Assembly: GCA_023053685.1 (NCBI GenBank)
Contig: JALIGW010000029.1
Coordinates: 3,606,501-3,670,500 of the forward strand
Direction of reading: 5' to 3'
Length of the DNA: 64,000 nucleotides
Source: Diadophis punctatus similis
Lineage: Eukaryota; Chordata; Lepidosauria; Squamata; Dipsadidae
Shown: positions 21,430 to 32,432 of the stretch, one piece after another
Layout of the letters: each line of letters opens with the position of its first letter
Position numbering within the stretch: position 1 is the stretch's first letter
Notes under the pieces: generated by a model
Databases searched by the model: none
What the model was told of the DNA's origin: nothing
What the model saw: only the letters and a program-made list of their open reading frames with translations
Translations under genes and position numbers: made by a program

Positions 21430-21964
21430 CCGTGGTGGCGAACCTATGGCACGCGTGCCACAGGTGGCATGCGGAGCCATAGCAGCCGGCACGCGAGGGT
21501 TGCCCACCGGCAAACCGGAAGTGCGAAAAAACGCACTTCCGGTTTGCCGGTGTGCTGTTTTTTGCACTCCGGAGGGTTCAGGGAAGCTCCCTGAAGCTCC
21601 GGAATGCAAAAAACTACAAAATGTACAAACCGGAAGTGCACTTTTCCGCACTTCCGGTTTGTCCGTTTTGTAGTTTTTTGCATTCCGGAGCTTCAGGGAG
21701 CTTCCCTGAACCCTCCGGAGTGCAAAAAACAGCACACCGGCAAACCAGAAGTGCGTTTTTTCGCACTTCCGGTTTGCCGGTTTTGTCGTCCCAGGCTCCG
21801 GTAAGCCTTTGCGCGGGGGTGGGGGTGTGTGCGCATGTGCAGGGGGCAGCATGGGGGTTGTTGTGCGCATGTGTGTGGGGGGAGGGAATGGGTGTGGGCA
21901 TGCGAACACGCGCCAGCGCCCCCCCCTTTTTGGCACGCGAGCCTAAAAAGGTTCGCCACCACTG
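21430..21964. mobile_element. hAT-like fold-back MITE, GGCGAACC family
   Basis: A 535-bp element inserted in the L1. Ends CCGTGGTGGCGAACC and GGTTCGCCACCACTG; exact 8-bp target-site duplication ATCTAATA (21422-21429, 21965-21972). The interior is a nest of inverted copies of ACCGGAAGTGCG-type and CTCCGGAGGGTTCAGGGA-type blocks, so the whole left half folds on the right half. A sister copy is at 45512-46075 and a truncated one at about 40340-40730. Confidence 0.85.
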
Positions 21965-22205
21965 ATCTAATAAATCTTTATATCTTATAATTTTGTCAAA
22001 TGTTTTTGAATTTGGGTGCCTTATGGCTTCTATTGTGGATATCCAATTTGGAATCTTTGTATAATGATGTTTTTTGATATTCTGCCAAATTTGCAATAAT
22101 GCACTCCTAACCAGATGTCTCTTAAAATAGGTATGGGACTTATATTTCTCATCCCATATGAACGTGTGCCATCCTAGTTGAAGATCATGTCCCTCTATTA
22201 TCAAA

Positions 22206-23890
22206 ATTCGGACTACAAATTATTTATATCAATAATAGCAGAAAGAGTTAAAAAATACTAAATGAGATTATACACCAAGATCAAAATGATTCCCTGCCAA
22301 AACGGCAGATTAAGAACAATATGAGAATAATAATGAATACGCTAGAGCAGTGGTTCTCAACCTTCTTAATGCCATGAGCCTTTAATACAGTTCCTCATGT
22401 TGTGGTGACCCCCAACCATAAAATAATAAAATTATTAGGAAACTCAGGGGTGGGTTCTAACTTACTTCGCTGCCGGTTTGCTTCCTCCTGCGCTGTGTGG
22501 CCACGCCTTGTGGGCGTGTGGGCGCTTTGCACGTGCATGCATGCCCACTGCTGAATTTTTTTAAAAAAATTGCAAAAAAAGAAGCCAAAAACAAGATGGC
22601 GATGCATGCGCAGCGCTGGAAATTCAGCTTCTGTGCATGCTCAGAAGTTCCCATGGTACAGATTTTTTTTTGCACTAGTCTATTTGCATGTGGGTGGACC
22701 CGCCTGGAGACAGATAGAGGAGCGGTGTCTCGGTTCCTAAGACCATTGTAAACATGTGTTTTCCAATGGTCTTAGGAGACCCTTGTGAAAGGGTCATTCG
22801 ACTCCCAAAGGGGTCCCAACCCACAGGTTGAGAACTGCTGCGCTAGAGTATTATGAGGAACATCCTGAGAAACAGGCAGCACTGGTTTTCCTTGACACCC
22901 AGAAAGCTTTTGACAATGTTAATTGGAAATTTGAGATTCGGCAACCAGACAGTATGAAATTTGGGAGGAAGTCCTATTGTCCAAATTTACCTATACATAC
23001 TTTGCTTTTGTTTATGTTTATATCATAACTGTTATCTTGTACACATGTTGACAAATAAATAAATAAAATAAAATAAATAAATTTGTAAAAATGATAGAAG
23101 CAATTTGTTCAAAACAAAGGGCTAAAGTTATTGTCAATGGGGACTGTATAGAAAAATTTGACATTGAAAAGGGTGTAAGACAGGGATGTCCACTATCTCC
23201 TCTTTTATTTATATTAACATTGGAAACTCTATTTATAAAAATTAGAGAAGAACAAGAAATTAAAGGATTAAAAATTCGAAAAGAATATAAAGTTCAAGCC
23301 TTTGCCGATGATTTGGTATTTATAATAGAAGAACCATCTGAATCAAGACCTAAATTAATTAAAAAAATAGAAGAATTTGGAGAAGTGGCGGGACTTAAAA
23401 TCAATAAAAATAAAACAAAAATGATAACTAAAAATCTCACCAAAAAGCAGGATAAACAATTGGAAGAAAAAACAGACATGCAAGTGGTCAAAAAAGTAAA
23501 ATACTTAGGAATCTGACTTATGGCAAAGTGCTCATCAATAAAAGAAGATAATTATAATAGAATATTAGTGCAAATTAAAAAAGATCTAGAAAATTGGAAA
23601 AATCTTCAATTATCATTGATTGGAAGATATCTTCAATTAAAATGAACATCTTACCAAGGTTATTATTTCTATTCCAAGTAGCCCCGATAAAACCTGGGAA
23701 ACTCTTCTTTGAAGATTTGAATAAAATAACTTCAAAATATATTTGACAAGGAAAAAAAACCAGGATATGATGGAAATTACTACAGGATACCAAAGAAAGG
23801 GGTGGATTTGGGCTCCCGGATTGGCAATTATACTACCAAGCAGTAGCACTAGTATGTGTTAAGGAGTGGATGGATCTAAATAACAAGAGA
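22206..23890 (+). mobile_element. L1-type LINE, inverted 5' segment with RT domain (plus)
   Basis: Plus-strand L1 ORF2: YKLFISIIAERVKKY-like start (about 22215), NDSLPKRQIKNNMRIIMNTL, then (after a nested SPIN) EYYEEHPEKQAALVFLDTQK, AFDNVNWKF, the block GVRQGCPLSPLLF (about 23175) and the catalytic FADD (about 23300), then GGFGLPDWQLYYQAVALV (about 23800). A short L2-like tail with (AAAT)n is nested at about 22930-23088. Frameshifts and stops are present. Being inverted against the 3' segment to its left, the pair looks like a twin-primed L1 insertion. Confidence 0.8.
22348..22840 (-). mobile_element. SPIN-like hAT element nested in the L1
   Basis: Ends CAGTGGTTCTCAACCTTC and CACAGGTTGAGAACTGCTG. 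Exact 8-bp duplication CGCTAGAG (22340-22347, 22841-22848); removing the element restores the L1 reading MNTLEYYEEHPEKQ. Subterminal TTTAATACAGTTCCTCATG and GTGGTGACCCCCAACCATAA match SPIN, in reverse orientation here. From about 22447 the middle is replaced by sequence beginning CAGGGGTGGGTTCTAAC (start of the GGTGGG-type MITE) without its right end. Confidence 0.85.
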
Positions 23891-23902
23891 ATTTTAAGTG
23901 TT

Positions 23903-24135
23903 TCAATCTATCCATTTCTGCACATTCTAATGTTTTTTAAATTACATTTTCATCTATAGGGATCTCTTCGTTTTCCCACTGTTGTGCAAACATAATTCTA
24001 GCCGCTGTTAACATGTGTAAAATTAAATATTTATTCCCTTTATTATATTTATCTGTACAAAAATATGTCTGGTTTTAAATCTATATGTTGCTTTACCATT
24101 TTTTCTAACCATGACATTACTAACTCTTGAATAGC
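23903..24135 (-). mobile_element. L1-type LINE, second ORF2 C-terminal fragment
   Basis: The reverse complement gives LTAARIMFAQQW-like and IPIDENVI-KTLECAEMD-like residues, the same L1 region as minus 20690-20870. It therefore belongs to a second, older L1 copy abutting the inverted segment. Confidence 0.65.
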
Positions 24136-24480
24136 TACTTGACTTGAGTACAAGCTGAGCCCAATACTGAACCTAATTCATATATTCCTGTTTTTTAAAC
24201 TGAGGAATAAATTTCAGAAAAAGAATTCAGTATTGCTCTGTGAATGTGCTTATGAATTTCATTCTTAATCTAACTTCTTAGATGATTTTGTTCCAGATCT
24301 TTTTTGTGTACTAGATATGCATAAGGCTGTAAAAAGCTTCAGTACATTTTTAAGATGAAAAGTCTAAAAAGCTTAGGCGACTAAACATGGCTTCCCCTGG
24401 CTTCTCTCTCTCTGCTATAGAGAGAGCATTCCATTAGGGACTGTTGGTCCAGGTAAGACCTGGGCTAATGTAAAGTAGTC
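24136..24480. other. Unassigned repeat-derived spacer
   Basis: AT-rich, no recognisable feature. Confidence 0.35.
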
Positions 24481-24514
24481 TTGGCTAGGAAAGATTTTTG
24501 TGCCAATACTAAAA

Positions 24515-24965
24515 AGTTCGGCCAAGTCTTCTCCTCCTTCTCGGGCATACACACAGAGCGTGCACACATCTCACGGAGCCGGGACCTTCTGCGAGGAGAC
24601 GGCGCGTGGGCGAGTCCCTCCACCGCCATAAGATGTGTTCCTGTTTGCTCTGTGTGTATGAGGCCAAGACAGAGGAGAGAAGCAGCCAGGTTGAATGCTG
24701 CGGCAGAGAGAAACAGCCAGGTTGAATACTAGAAGACTTGGCCAAACTTTTCTGCTGGTTCTGTGGGCATGGCTTGGTCAGCTTGACTTGTTGGTGAGGG
24801 TCATGTGACTGAATGGGCATGGCCAACTCGATGTCACTCACAGCAAGGTGATGCCCCGCCTTGCCGTGAGTGATGCTGAGTTGGCCACGCCCATTCAGTC
24901 ACATGACACCCCCACCAAGCCACGCCCACAGAACCGGTAGTAAAAAAAATTGAATCCCACCCCTG
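24515..24965. mobile_element. Fold-back segment and partial GGTGGG-type MITE
   Basis: TTCGGCCAAGTCTTCT (about 24517) is inverted as AGAAGACTTGGCCAAACTT at about 24730. From there CTGGTTCTGTGGGCATGGCTT pairs with AAGCCACGCCCACAGAACC (about 24916), with a second palindrome around GAATGGGCATGGCC. The right end GAATCCCACCCCTG (to 24965) is that of the GGTGGG-type hAT MITE. I could not find the matching left terminus, so the left boundary is uncertain. Confidence 0.55.
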
Positions 24966-25066
24966 GACTTTCAGCTATCCTATGGATGCAGTCTGCTGAG
25001 GGTAGGCAAAAAGCATTTTCCACTTGTGGTTCCCATTTTGCTGTTGTTTGCCTCTTCTGTGAGACC
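24966..25066 (+). pseudogene. Olfactory receptor OR1-like relic, 3' fragment (unit B)
   Basis: Reads SAEGRQKAFSTCGSHFAVVC then LFCETT, matching OR1 residues about 222-256 (loop 3 and TM6). Everything between TM3 and TM6 is missing, and the C-terminus is lost where sequence jumps straight to the homologue of position 15045 in unit A. Same dead gene as 19345-19583. Confidence 0.85.
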
Positions 25067-25558
25067 ACACTTGCAGCAGTTTCAACTCATTCAAAAACAA
25101 ACAAACAAACAAACATAAAAGCTCACACTTATTTGTTACATTTGTTTTCCACATTTCATGTAGGAGCTGAAAGCAGTGTCAATAGTCCTCCCCCATCTCA
25201 TTTTGTTAAACAAAGCTACCTTATGAGGTGATTTGGGCTGTTTGGCCAATAGATTCCAAAATCCCTTAAAAAAATATATCAATGGATAAATACAAAATGT
25301 TTTTGTAGAAAAGAGAAAAGAAGAGTCGAGGTGGCGCAGCGGTTAGAGGCAGTACTGCAGGCCACTTTAGCTGACTATGATCCGCAGGTCAGCGGTTCAA
25401 ATCTCACCGGCTCAAGGTTGACTCAGCCTTCCATCCTTCCGAGGTAGGTAAAATGAAGACCCAGATTGTTGGGGGCAATATAAATATACATTGCTTACTG
25501 GTGTAAACCGCTTAGACGAGAGTGCTTGCACTGTGAGGCGGTATATAAATCTCACAAA

Positions 25559-25634
<76 letters not shown>

Positions 25635-27355
25635 AAATAACCCAGATCTTCTTTTTAAATCAAGAAAGGCAGAAATAGATTGTCTGAATATTGGGATGTG
25701 ATGGGGACTGGCAACCTTTATCCATTAAAAGGCATAACAGAAATTGCAATTGTGCAAGCCACGGGATAATAGTTCAGAACATAATTGTTTTTCTGTTATA
25801 ATGGTTAACAATGTCCATATTCTGGTTTACCATGAAAAAGGTATCATTTCCTCTGAAGACAAGAGATGGGGATATGACAATAATAGTTAAGATCTTATTT
25901 TATCACATTTGTGCCCTTTTCACAACTGAAGATTTAAAACCTATATACAGAAATTGTCACATATACACACAGGACGCTTGATATGGATTAGAGCTGCACA
26001 ACGAAAATAACCTTTTGAACAGACCTAGTTCCAAACAAAACAAAAAAGTACAAATTTCACTCGAATAAGTCTAGTTCTTTGAGTTACTGCAAATGGGAGA
26101 TGGATATCACGAATAATCCAACACTATTTGTACTTTCCTGGCAGGAAGTCCTTTTTTATTTACTTTTTACAGATTAATAGTAGTGTAAAGTCACTCTTCC
26201 TAGTTTGATGCTGTTGTATTAAAAAAAAATCACCAAATTGAACTTCTGTTCCAATGAGACTCAAATCCAACTGGTATCAAATTCCTTGGAGACCTTGGAG
26301 TAGCAAAAAAGGAAGAGTAGCAAAGACTTTACTTTGATGATTGGAGCAATGATTGTTAATATGATGCCTGAGTAGCCATACATGTATTTTGCTTGACTCC
26401 ACATAAATTCTTCATGCTGTGATTATTGTGTTGATACAGACAGGAGAAACAAGAAAGGCAAGTGACTTCACTTTATTGGAAGAATAATATTATTTATTTA
26501 ATTTTATAACCCATTTAGCTTTGTGTTTTTGAAAAAACAAACACCCTTAAGTGATTTACGTCTGCTAGTAATAGAGATTTTGACGGATAAAATGTTATTT
26601 GCAAACCCTAGGCTAGTAGGAGTTTCATAAAAACTAATCCACTCCTTCTGATAAGCACCTTATAGAATAACAAGAGCAATTCTAAGATAACCTATTGCAG
26701 CAACTTGACTCTCTTATGCATTCCTGAACTAAATCTGAATTAAGAATTTGCATTCAATGGCTTTCTGGGTTGAATATTTTCAGTCAGGTATTAGATTCAT
26801 AGTCTATAGCCATAACTACTTTTATCAATGCTATTTTGTTAATTTAGATAATGACTAAAGCCTCTTTTAAACACAATGTTATAATTTAATAATGATTTAT
26901 TCTTCATCTCTTCCTCCTATGTTAATATTTTTATAGCACTAACCATTTATGCTGGTTTTTATAATTTAAGTAATCACAGAAAAGGAAAAAGAAATGACAG
27001 AAAGGGAGTGAAGAACTTGAGATGATTTCCAAAGTCATTCATGCTTGATCATTGACCATGAAGGGATGATGGAATCTGGACCACTAAAGCCTCCAAAGGC
27101 ACCATTACTCATAATAATAGGTAATAAAATTTAACACTGATCATTAGCCCCAATTATGAAGCGAAAGAGTCATGATCTGTCTACTGATATAGTTTTCTTT
27201 TCCATTGCGGACTTATTCCCAACATCCCATTCTCAACTACTCTCTGAAGTCTGCAGATATATATGGAAGAAATGTTAGATGATAGTCTGCATCTCTGCTA
27301 TACTGTAAAATCCAGAAATACATATTCTTTTAGCAAACCCCGTTTGCATTGTCTA
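25067..27355 (+). repeat. Segmental duplication, unit B remnant
   Basis: Diverged copy of 15045-17415 in unit A (for example GGAGCTGAAAGCAGTGTCAA, and AGTAGCAAAGACTTTACTTT at about 26325). It ends at GCATTGTCT, just where the OR2 splice acceptor and CDS should follow; the OR2 of this unit is deleted. Contains a SINE insertion and no gene. Confidence 0.8.
25322..25635 (+). repeat. tRNA-derived SINE with (AAAT)n tail
   Basis: GTCGAGGTGGCGCAGCGGTT (A box), GCGGTTCAAATCTCACC (B box), CTCAGCCTTCCATCCTTCC, then AAACCGCTTAGACGAG and GCGGTATATAAATCTCAC, followed by about 75 bp of AAAT repeats (25556-25632). It is absent at the matching place in units A and C. Confidence 0.85.
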
Positions 27356-27755
27356 TTTTTTTTTACATTTTTATTAGCTTATAAAGTATTATAAAATACA
27401 AAATACCAAAGCAAATAAGAGGACAGTGAAGGGGAAAGGGAAAAGGGGAAAGAAAAGCGAGGAAGGATAGGGAAAGAAAAAGATACATTGCCTTCCGACT
27501 CTATCTGTTACAATAGAATAAGGCATTAACAACAAATCACAACTTTTTGTTTTACCATAATAGTATGAACCAGTCATTTCTACAAAAGTCTATCAGTCAA
27601 TCTGTGAAACCCACAATCAAAGTTTCATTTTTTTTGCACATCAAGCACGAAGTTCAGAAGTGGTTTCCATGTGGAAAGAAAAGTATTTATGTTGTTTTCT
27701 TTGAGCTGAGTAGTCAATTTTGCCATTTCAGCCAACTCCATCAGCTTTGTTTTTG
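27356..27755 (-). mobile_element. LINE 3'-end fragment, minus
   Basis: Starts with a T-run (reverse of an A tail) and TTTATTAGCTTATAAAGT, then GGGGAAAGGGAAAAGGGG and AATCAAAGTTTCATTTTTTT. It resembles the segment starting at 37813. It sits exactly at the junction where OR2 of unit B is missing and unit C begins. Confidence 0.5.
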
Positions 27756-28053
27756 TTGGAATCTTTGAGTCCTGTTTAGTTTAGGTAAATCATAAATGGT
27801 CACTTTAATTTATTTAGCAATTCAGTTTAGGAGCTTAAGATGTTCCACTAAGTGTTCTTCCTGTGCTGAACAAGATAAGGAAATGTATCAGTTTGCTTCA
27901 GCAAAAAGGAGAGGCAACTCTTAATAGGATATAATTAATAAATCCCAGTTGCACTGAACTCTGGTTTAGTTCCAAATTCTCATCCTATTTTCTTTCTTAA
28001 GTTTCAAATAAATTTCAAATCAGATTGTGAGATACTGTATATGCAGAGTCCTT

Positions 28054-28087
28054 TGTGTGTGTGTGTGTGTGTGTGTGTGAGTGTGTG
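28054..28087. repeat. (GT)n microsatellite (unit C)
   Basis: Short GT tract corresponding to 11301-11363. Confidence 0.9.
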
Positions 28088-28959
28088 CATGATGAAAGAT
28101 GAGGTTGATTCCATTCTGTGTTTTGGAATATATTCCTTGCTTTACAATTCATCATGATGGACATATTGCAAATTGCAAAAGCTGCATTTCTGTTTTGATT
28201 TAGTAGAGCAAAGGGAATGATAGTCTGCGTCTGCATTACCAAAAGGGAAACTTCATTTCCCTCTACCTTTTTTTTGCAGTTTACAGAACTGCCTCAGATT
28301 AGAATTATCAAAAATCAATGGAATGGTTTCTAGACCTTTTGAGATGGGAAATACATCTAAGCCAAGTTGCATATAATTTATAAGGAAAAAAACCCAATAC
28401 ATTCTTCCCAAAATTCATGGAAGAGAAAATCAGAAACCCTGACTTAACTTATTTCACAGTATCATCCTCGTCACTGACCTGAATAGACTCTCCTGGCCAC
28501 CCCAACTCGTACTCATCCCAAGGTTGCCTGTCCCTGTGCCAGGCACTGAATGCAACTGAGCACTATATAATTTGAATTGAGTGGTCAGAGTGTTTTAGTA
28601 CAAACTATCTCTTGCCTTCCATATAACCTTACATCAAAGAACATTGAAGGTCTCACTATAACACTTTCTTGCCTCAAAGCTGCTGCTACATGAAGGCTAA
28701 GGTTCTTTCCTCCACAACTACGTTGGAATGTTCTCTTAATTCACCCTGTGGTCTCCATAATCCCTTTGCTCTCTCTCAAACATTGGTTTGAATTGTAAAT
28801 CTCTTTTAGAATTTTGAGGGAAAACTGCTGTCTACATAGAGTATGCTTTTTTGAAAAAAACAACAACTCAATGAGAAAAATTGGGTCAAGATTCTCAGCT
28901 GACTATAGCAAAAATAAAAATAAAAGGCTTGAGCACACAAGGTATGCTTTAATTACATT

Positions 28960-28976
28960 TTTTTCATTCTTTTTAG
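28960..28976 (+). promoter_or_regulatory. Splice acceptor before OR1' coding exon
   Basis: TTTTTCATTCTTTTTAG, 25 bp before the ATG at 29002, identical in layout to unit A. Confidence 0.6.
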
Positions 28977-29001
28977 ATACCTCTGCTTCAGGCTTCTTGG
29001 C

Positions 29002-29937
29002 ATGAAAATGGCTAATAACACAGGAGTAAAGGATTTCTACTTCACTGAATTGTCTGATCTCCCTGCAGTGCACATTTCTCTATTTGTGGCGATTCTGCTG
29101 GTCTACCTGGCCACTCTGGCAGGGAACGGGGCTATTCTTATAGCAACAGCAACAGATGCTCACCTCCAGACTCCTATGTATTTCTTTCTATGTAATTTAT
29201 CTTTGCTGGATGTTCTTTGTCCAACTGTCACTGTGCCAAAAATGCTCCAGACCTTCTTGTCAGAGGATAAGACAATATCGTTTGTAGGCTGCATGCTGCA
29301 ACTCTACTTTCTGATTTTTGTTGTGGGCACTGAAATTTTTTTGCTTTCACTGATGGCTTATGATCGCTATGTGGCAATATGCAGCCCTCTACACTACACA
29401 AATATTATGAGCAAGCGACTATGTGTTCAACTGGCAGCTGGGACCTGGCTAACAGGCTTCACAAATTCTATGATTCACACCTCAATGACCTTTACATTAT
29501 CTTTCTGTGGGCCCAATAAAATTAATCAATATTACTGTGACATCCCTCCAATTATGGCACTTTCTTGCTCTTCCACATATCTCGCTGAGCTTGTCCTCCT
29601 CCTTGTGGCTGGCATTTTAGGGGGCGGTGCTTTTCTCGTTACCCTGCTCTCTTATATCTATATAATTTCAGCTATCTTTCGCATGCGCTCTGCTGAGGGC
29701 AGACAAAAAGCATTTTCCACTTGCGGTTCCCACTTGGCTGTCGTTTGTCTTTTCTATGGAACAACCATTGCGACCTACGTCAGGCCCACTTCCACTTACT
29801 CACCCAAGAAAGACAGAATTGTTTCGATGCTGTATGGGATTCTTACTCCCATGATAAACCCAATGATCTACAGCCTGAGGAATAAGGAAGTTAAAAGGGC
29901 TTTGATCAAAGCATTTAATATGCAAAGGGTTTTTTGA
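29002..29937 (+). CDS. Olfactory receptor OR1' (duplicate of OR1)
   Basis: Intact 311-residue class II OR with the same landmarks as OR1 (sequon N5-N6-T7, GN 41-42, Cys97, [10 protein letters not shown] 118-127, KAFSTCGSHL 236-245, [12 protein letters not shown] 286-297). The nucleotide sequence is almost identical to OR1, with a few silent changes. The replacements I found are residues 183-186 (PIMA here) and 199 (Leu here), at the end of extracellular loop 2 and start of TM5, near the odorant pocket. PIMA-L is closer to the usual OR consensus than the OR1 version. Expected role: odorant receptor, possibly with altered ligand range. Confidence 0.95.
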   Translation: MKMANNTGVKDFYFTELSDLPAVHISLFVAILLVYLATLAGNGAILIATATDAHLQTPMYFFLCNLSLLDVLCPTVTVPKMLQTFLSEDKTISFVGCMLQLYFLIFVVGTEIFLLSLMAYDRYVAICSPLHYTNIMSKRLCVQLAAGTWLTGFTNSMIHTSMTFTLSFCGPNKINQYYCDIPPIMALSCSSTYLAELVLLLVAGILGGGAFLVTLLSYIYIISAIFRMRSAEGRQKAFSTCGSHLAVVCLFYGTTIATYVRPTSTYSPKKDRIVSMLYGILTPMINPMIYSLRNKEVKRALIKAFNMQRVF

Positions 29938-30088
29938 GGGGTTAGGATAACACTCGACTGTTATCAGAATATGATGTACTTTCTTGCAACATTTTGGTAA
30001 ATTGTTTTCTCACCCTTTCTGGTGGGAAATTTTTATCAATCTGGCCAGTTTTAATAACAATCTCGTTCTTAGATAGGAAGATGTAAGC

Positions 30089-30183
30089 CAGGGGTCCCCA
30101 AACTTGGCAACTTTAAGACTTGTGGAGTTCAATTGGGAATTGAAGTCCACAAGTCTTAAAGCTGCCAAGTTTGAAGACCTCTG
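30089..30183. mobile_element. Short palindromic hAT-like MITE (unit C)
   Basis: Same insertion as 13355-13449, carried along by the duplication. Confidence 0.8.
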
Positions 30184-30926
30184 ATGTAAGGAGTACCCTC
30201 CCTCTTCTTGGATGAAAAAAGTCGAAAGCTTCTGTAGAATAATTTGGGCCTTTGAACAATTGAAAGACAATTGGGAAAAGAGGAAGTTTTATTCTGCCTC
30301 AAAGGGTAGACTACTCAGGCCTGTCCTACGTTCAGGCTGATATGGTTGCTTCTCTCCATCCCCATTCACTGATACGATTATTTCACAATGGCAACCATGA
30401 AGGAAGTGAAAATGATATTGGAAAGAAGGTCATTTCAATCTTGAGACCACAACTATACGATAGAGCACCTTATTCAAGTCTTTCAAGAAGGTCATTCAGC
30501 AACTGAATGACCTTCTTGAGTCCCCAGGGAGGAGGGCGGCATATAAGAACACTAAAATAAATCAATAAATAAACTTTACTATTTTTCTTTTCTTTTCAGT
30601 GCTGATTTGGAAAACATATTGTGGAGATTTGCTGTAAAATTGTGCTTGGTTGTGTCTTCATTTTAATACTAAGACTGTTCAAATTTTAAACTTTGAAATG
30701 TTATAATCTAATGTATTCTCTCTTGAGGGAGTGTTGTAGAATAAACATGTAAGAACACAAATTGATATCTACTGCATTTTATTATGAACACATTAAAATA
30801 TGTGAGTTTTACTTGTCCCAAATGGGGAAGATGTATGCCATATTTTTCCACTATCAGTTTTATATGTATATGCCACTATAGATGACACTTGATTGTCCAA
30901 TATTAGACTGACATTGGCTGACCTCA

Positions 30927-31157
30927 ATAGCAATAGCAATAGCACTTAGACTTATATACCACTTCACGGTGCCATACAGCACTCTCTAAGAGATTTACAG
31001 AATCAGCATATTGTCCCCAACAATCTGGGTTCTCATTTTACTGACCTTGGAAGGATGGAAGGCTGAGTCAATATTGAACTGGTCAGGATCAAACTCCTGG
31101 CAATGGGCAGAGATAGCCTGCAATACTGCATTCCAACCACTGCGCCACCATGTCTAG
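30927..31157 (-). repeat. tRNA-derived SINE, minus (unit C)
   Basis: Same insertion as 14195-14420, with the CAATAG-repeat head and reverse A/B-box region. Confidence 0.8.
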
Positions 31158-31488
31158 GATAGCTAGGTAAGCATGCATGGGGTTAATAGTTGGAGGGGAG
31201 ACTATCAGAAAATCTCAGAGCAAGGGGCTAAACTAAGTGGTAAAGAAAAAAATTCAATGTAATAATAAGATATCAATGCACTTGTGACAATGTAGAATTG
31301 CTCAAAGATATATTGTGATTTTGTAAAGGTTTGAGAATTAATATATATATTACATTTGAAAAAAGAGAGAAAAAAATTCAAATGAACTCAAAACATGGAA
31401 GAAGACTATGATAAACTACTTTCATGGTTTTTCCAGGAAAACAACATGTTCATGTTCATGAGGTCACCAGGAACTTGATATATAAGGA

Positions 31489-31833
31489 TGTTAAGAAAGA
31501 GAAGGAAGGGATCAATCCTCCAGAGGTCGATGGATCTTTGCTTCCCTTTTGAAGTCATTCTTACTTAGAAAATAAAACCGAGATTCAAATCTAATTAACA
31601 AAATATTTATTTCAGTAGAAAATAATAAAAAGAATCCTTAGTAAACTACATCTTATCGGCTAATGAATAAATCACTTCTACCTTCGGCAGAAATGGCGGA
31701 AGAGAAAGAAAGGAGTTGACTTTAGGAATGCAGACATGCGTAGTAGAATATATCATACGTCTGCTTGACCATAAATACAAGAAACATTAGAAAACATAGA
31801 GATGCACAAACTGGCAATATTCACATCGTGACA
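31489..31833. mobile_element. Solo LTR
   Basis: A 345-bp segment starting TGTTAAGAAAGAG and ending CACATCGTGACA, with flanking pentamers AAGGA / AAGAA. Absent from the matching place in unit A (about 14745, where the target reads ATATATAAGAAAGC). Related to the LTR at 36660-36988. No internal retroviral genes accompany it, so it is a solo LTR left by recombination. Confidence 0.8.
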
Positions 31834-31974
31834 AAGAAAGTTTATATAATGCAGATTGGAATATGACAAATCAGTTTACAAATGTTGAGTCAATAGGTTG
31901 CTCAACTCCCATGGGGGTGGGAAAAATGACTGATTGGCTTCCTTTGAGTAAACCTGCTCTGTAGAACCTGTCAA

Positions 31975-32432
31975 AATTTATTTATTTATTTATTTATTTA
32001 TTATTTGGTTCTTCTATGCCGCCCTACTCCCGAGGGACTACAACATTGTGCAAGAACACTGAACAATAAACAACGATTAAAACAATTTTAAAAGATTAAA
32101 AAAGTTAAAAGAAATATTCACTAACATACATACAGGGGGAGAGCTCAGATGGAACTAGTCTCAACCCCCTGCCTGCAGGAAGAGCCATGTCTTGACGGCT
32201 TTTCAGAAGGCCAGCAGGGTGGGGATAGTTCGGATCTCTGGGGGTAGTTGGTTCCAGAGCACGGGGCCCCCCACAGAGAAGGCCCTCCCCCTAGGGGCCG
32301 CCAGCCAGCATTGTTCGGCTGACAGGACCTGGAGGAGACCCTATCTGTGGGCCCTAACCGGTCGAAGGGAAGTGTGAGGCAGAATGCGGTCCCGAAGGTA
32401 ACCTCGTACTAAGCCATGTAGGGCTTTAAAAT
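31975..32432 (-). mobile_element. LINE 3' end (CR1-like), minus
   Basis: Begins with TTTATTTATTTA (reverse of the tail repeat), then CTATGCCGCCCTACTCCCG, ending GCCATGTAGGGCTTTAAAA. It interrupts sequence that is continuous in unit A at about 14880 (CTGTCAAAATAAGTGAC), so it was inserted after the duplication. A diverged relative is at 62003-62420. Confidence 0.7.

Noticed and set aside
23091..23516. RT-domain open frame as a host gene
   Set aside because: It has L1 motifs (GVRQGCPLSPLLF, FADD) and belongs to a broken LINE.
25322..25420. Possible tRNA gene (A and B boxes visible)
   Set aside because: It is the head of a tRNA-derived SINE with an A/T-repeat tail; no cloverleaf 3' half.
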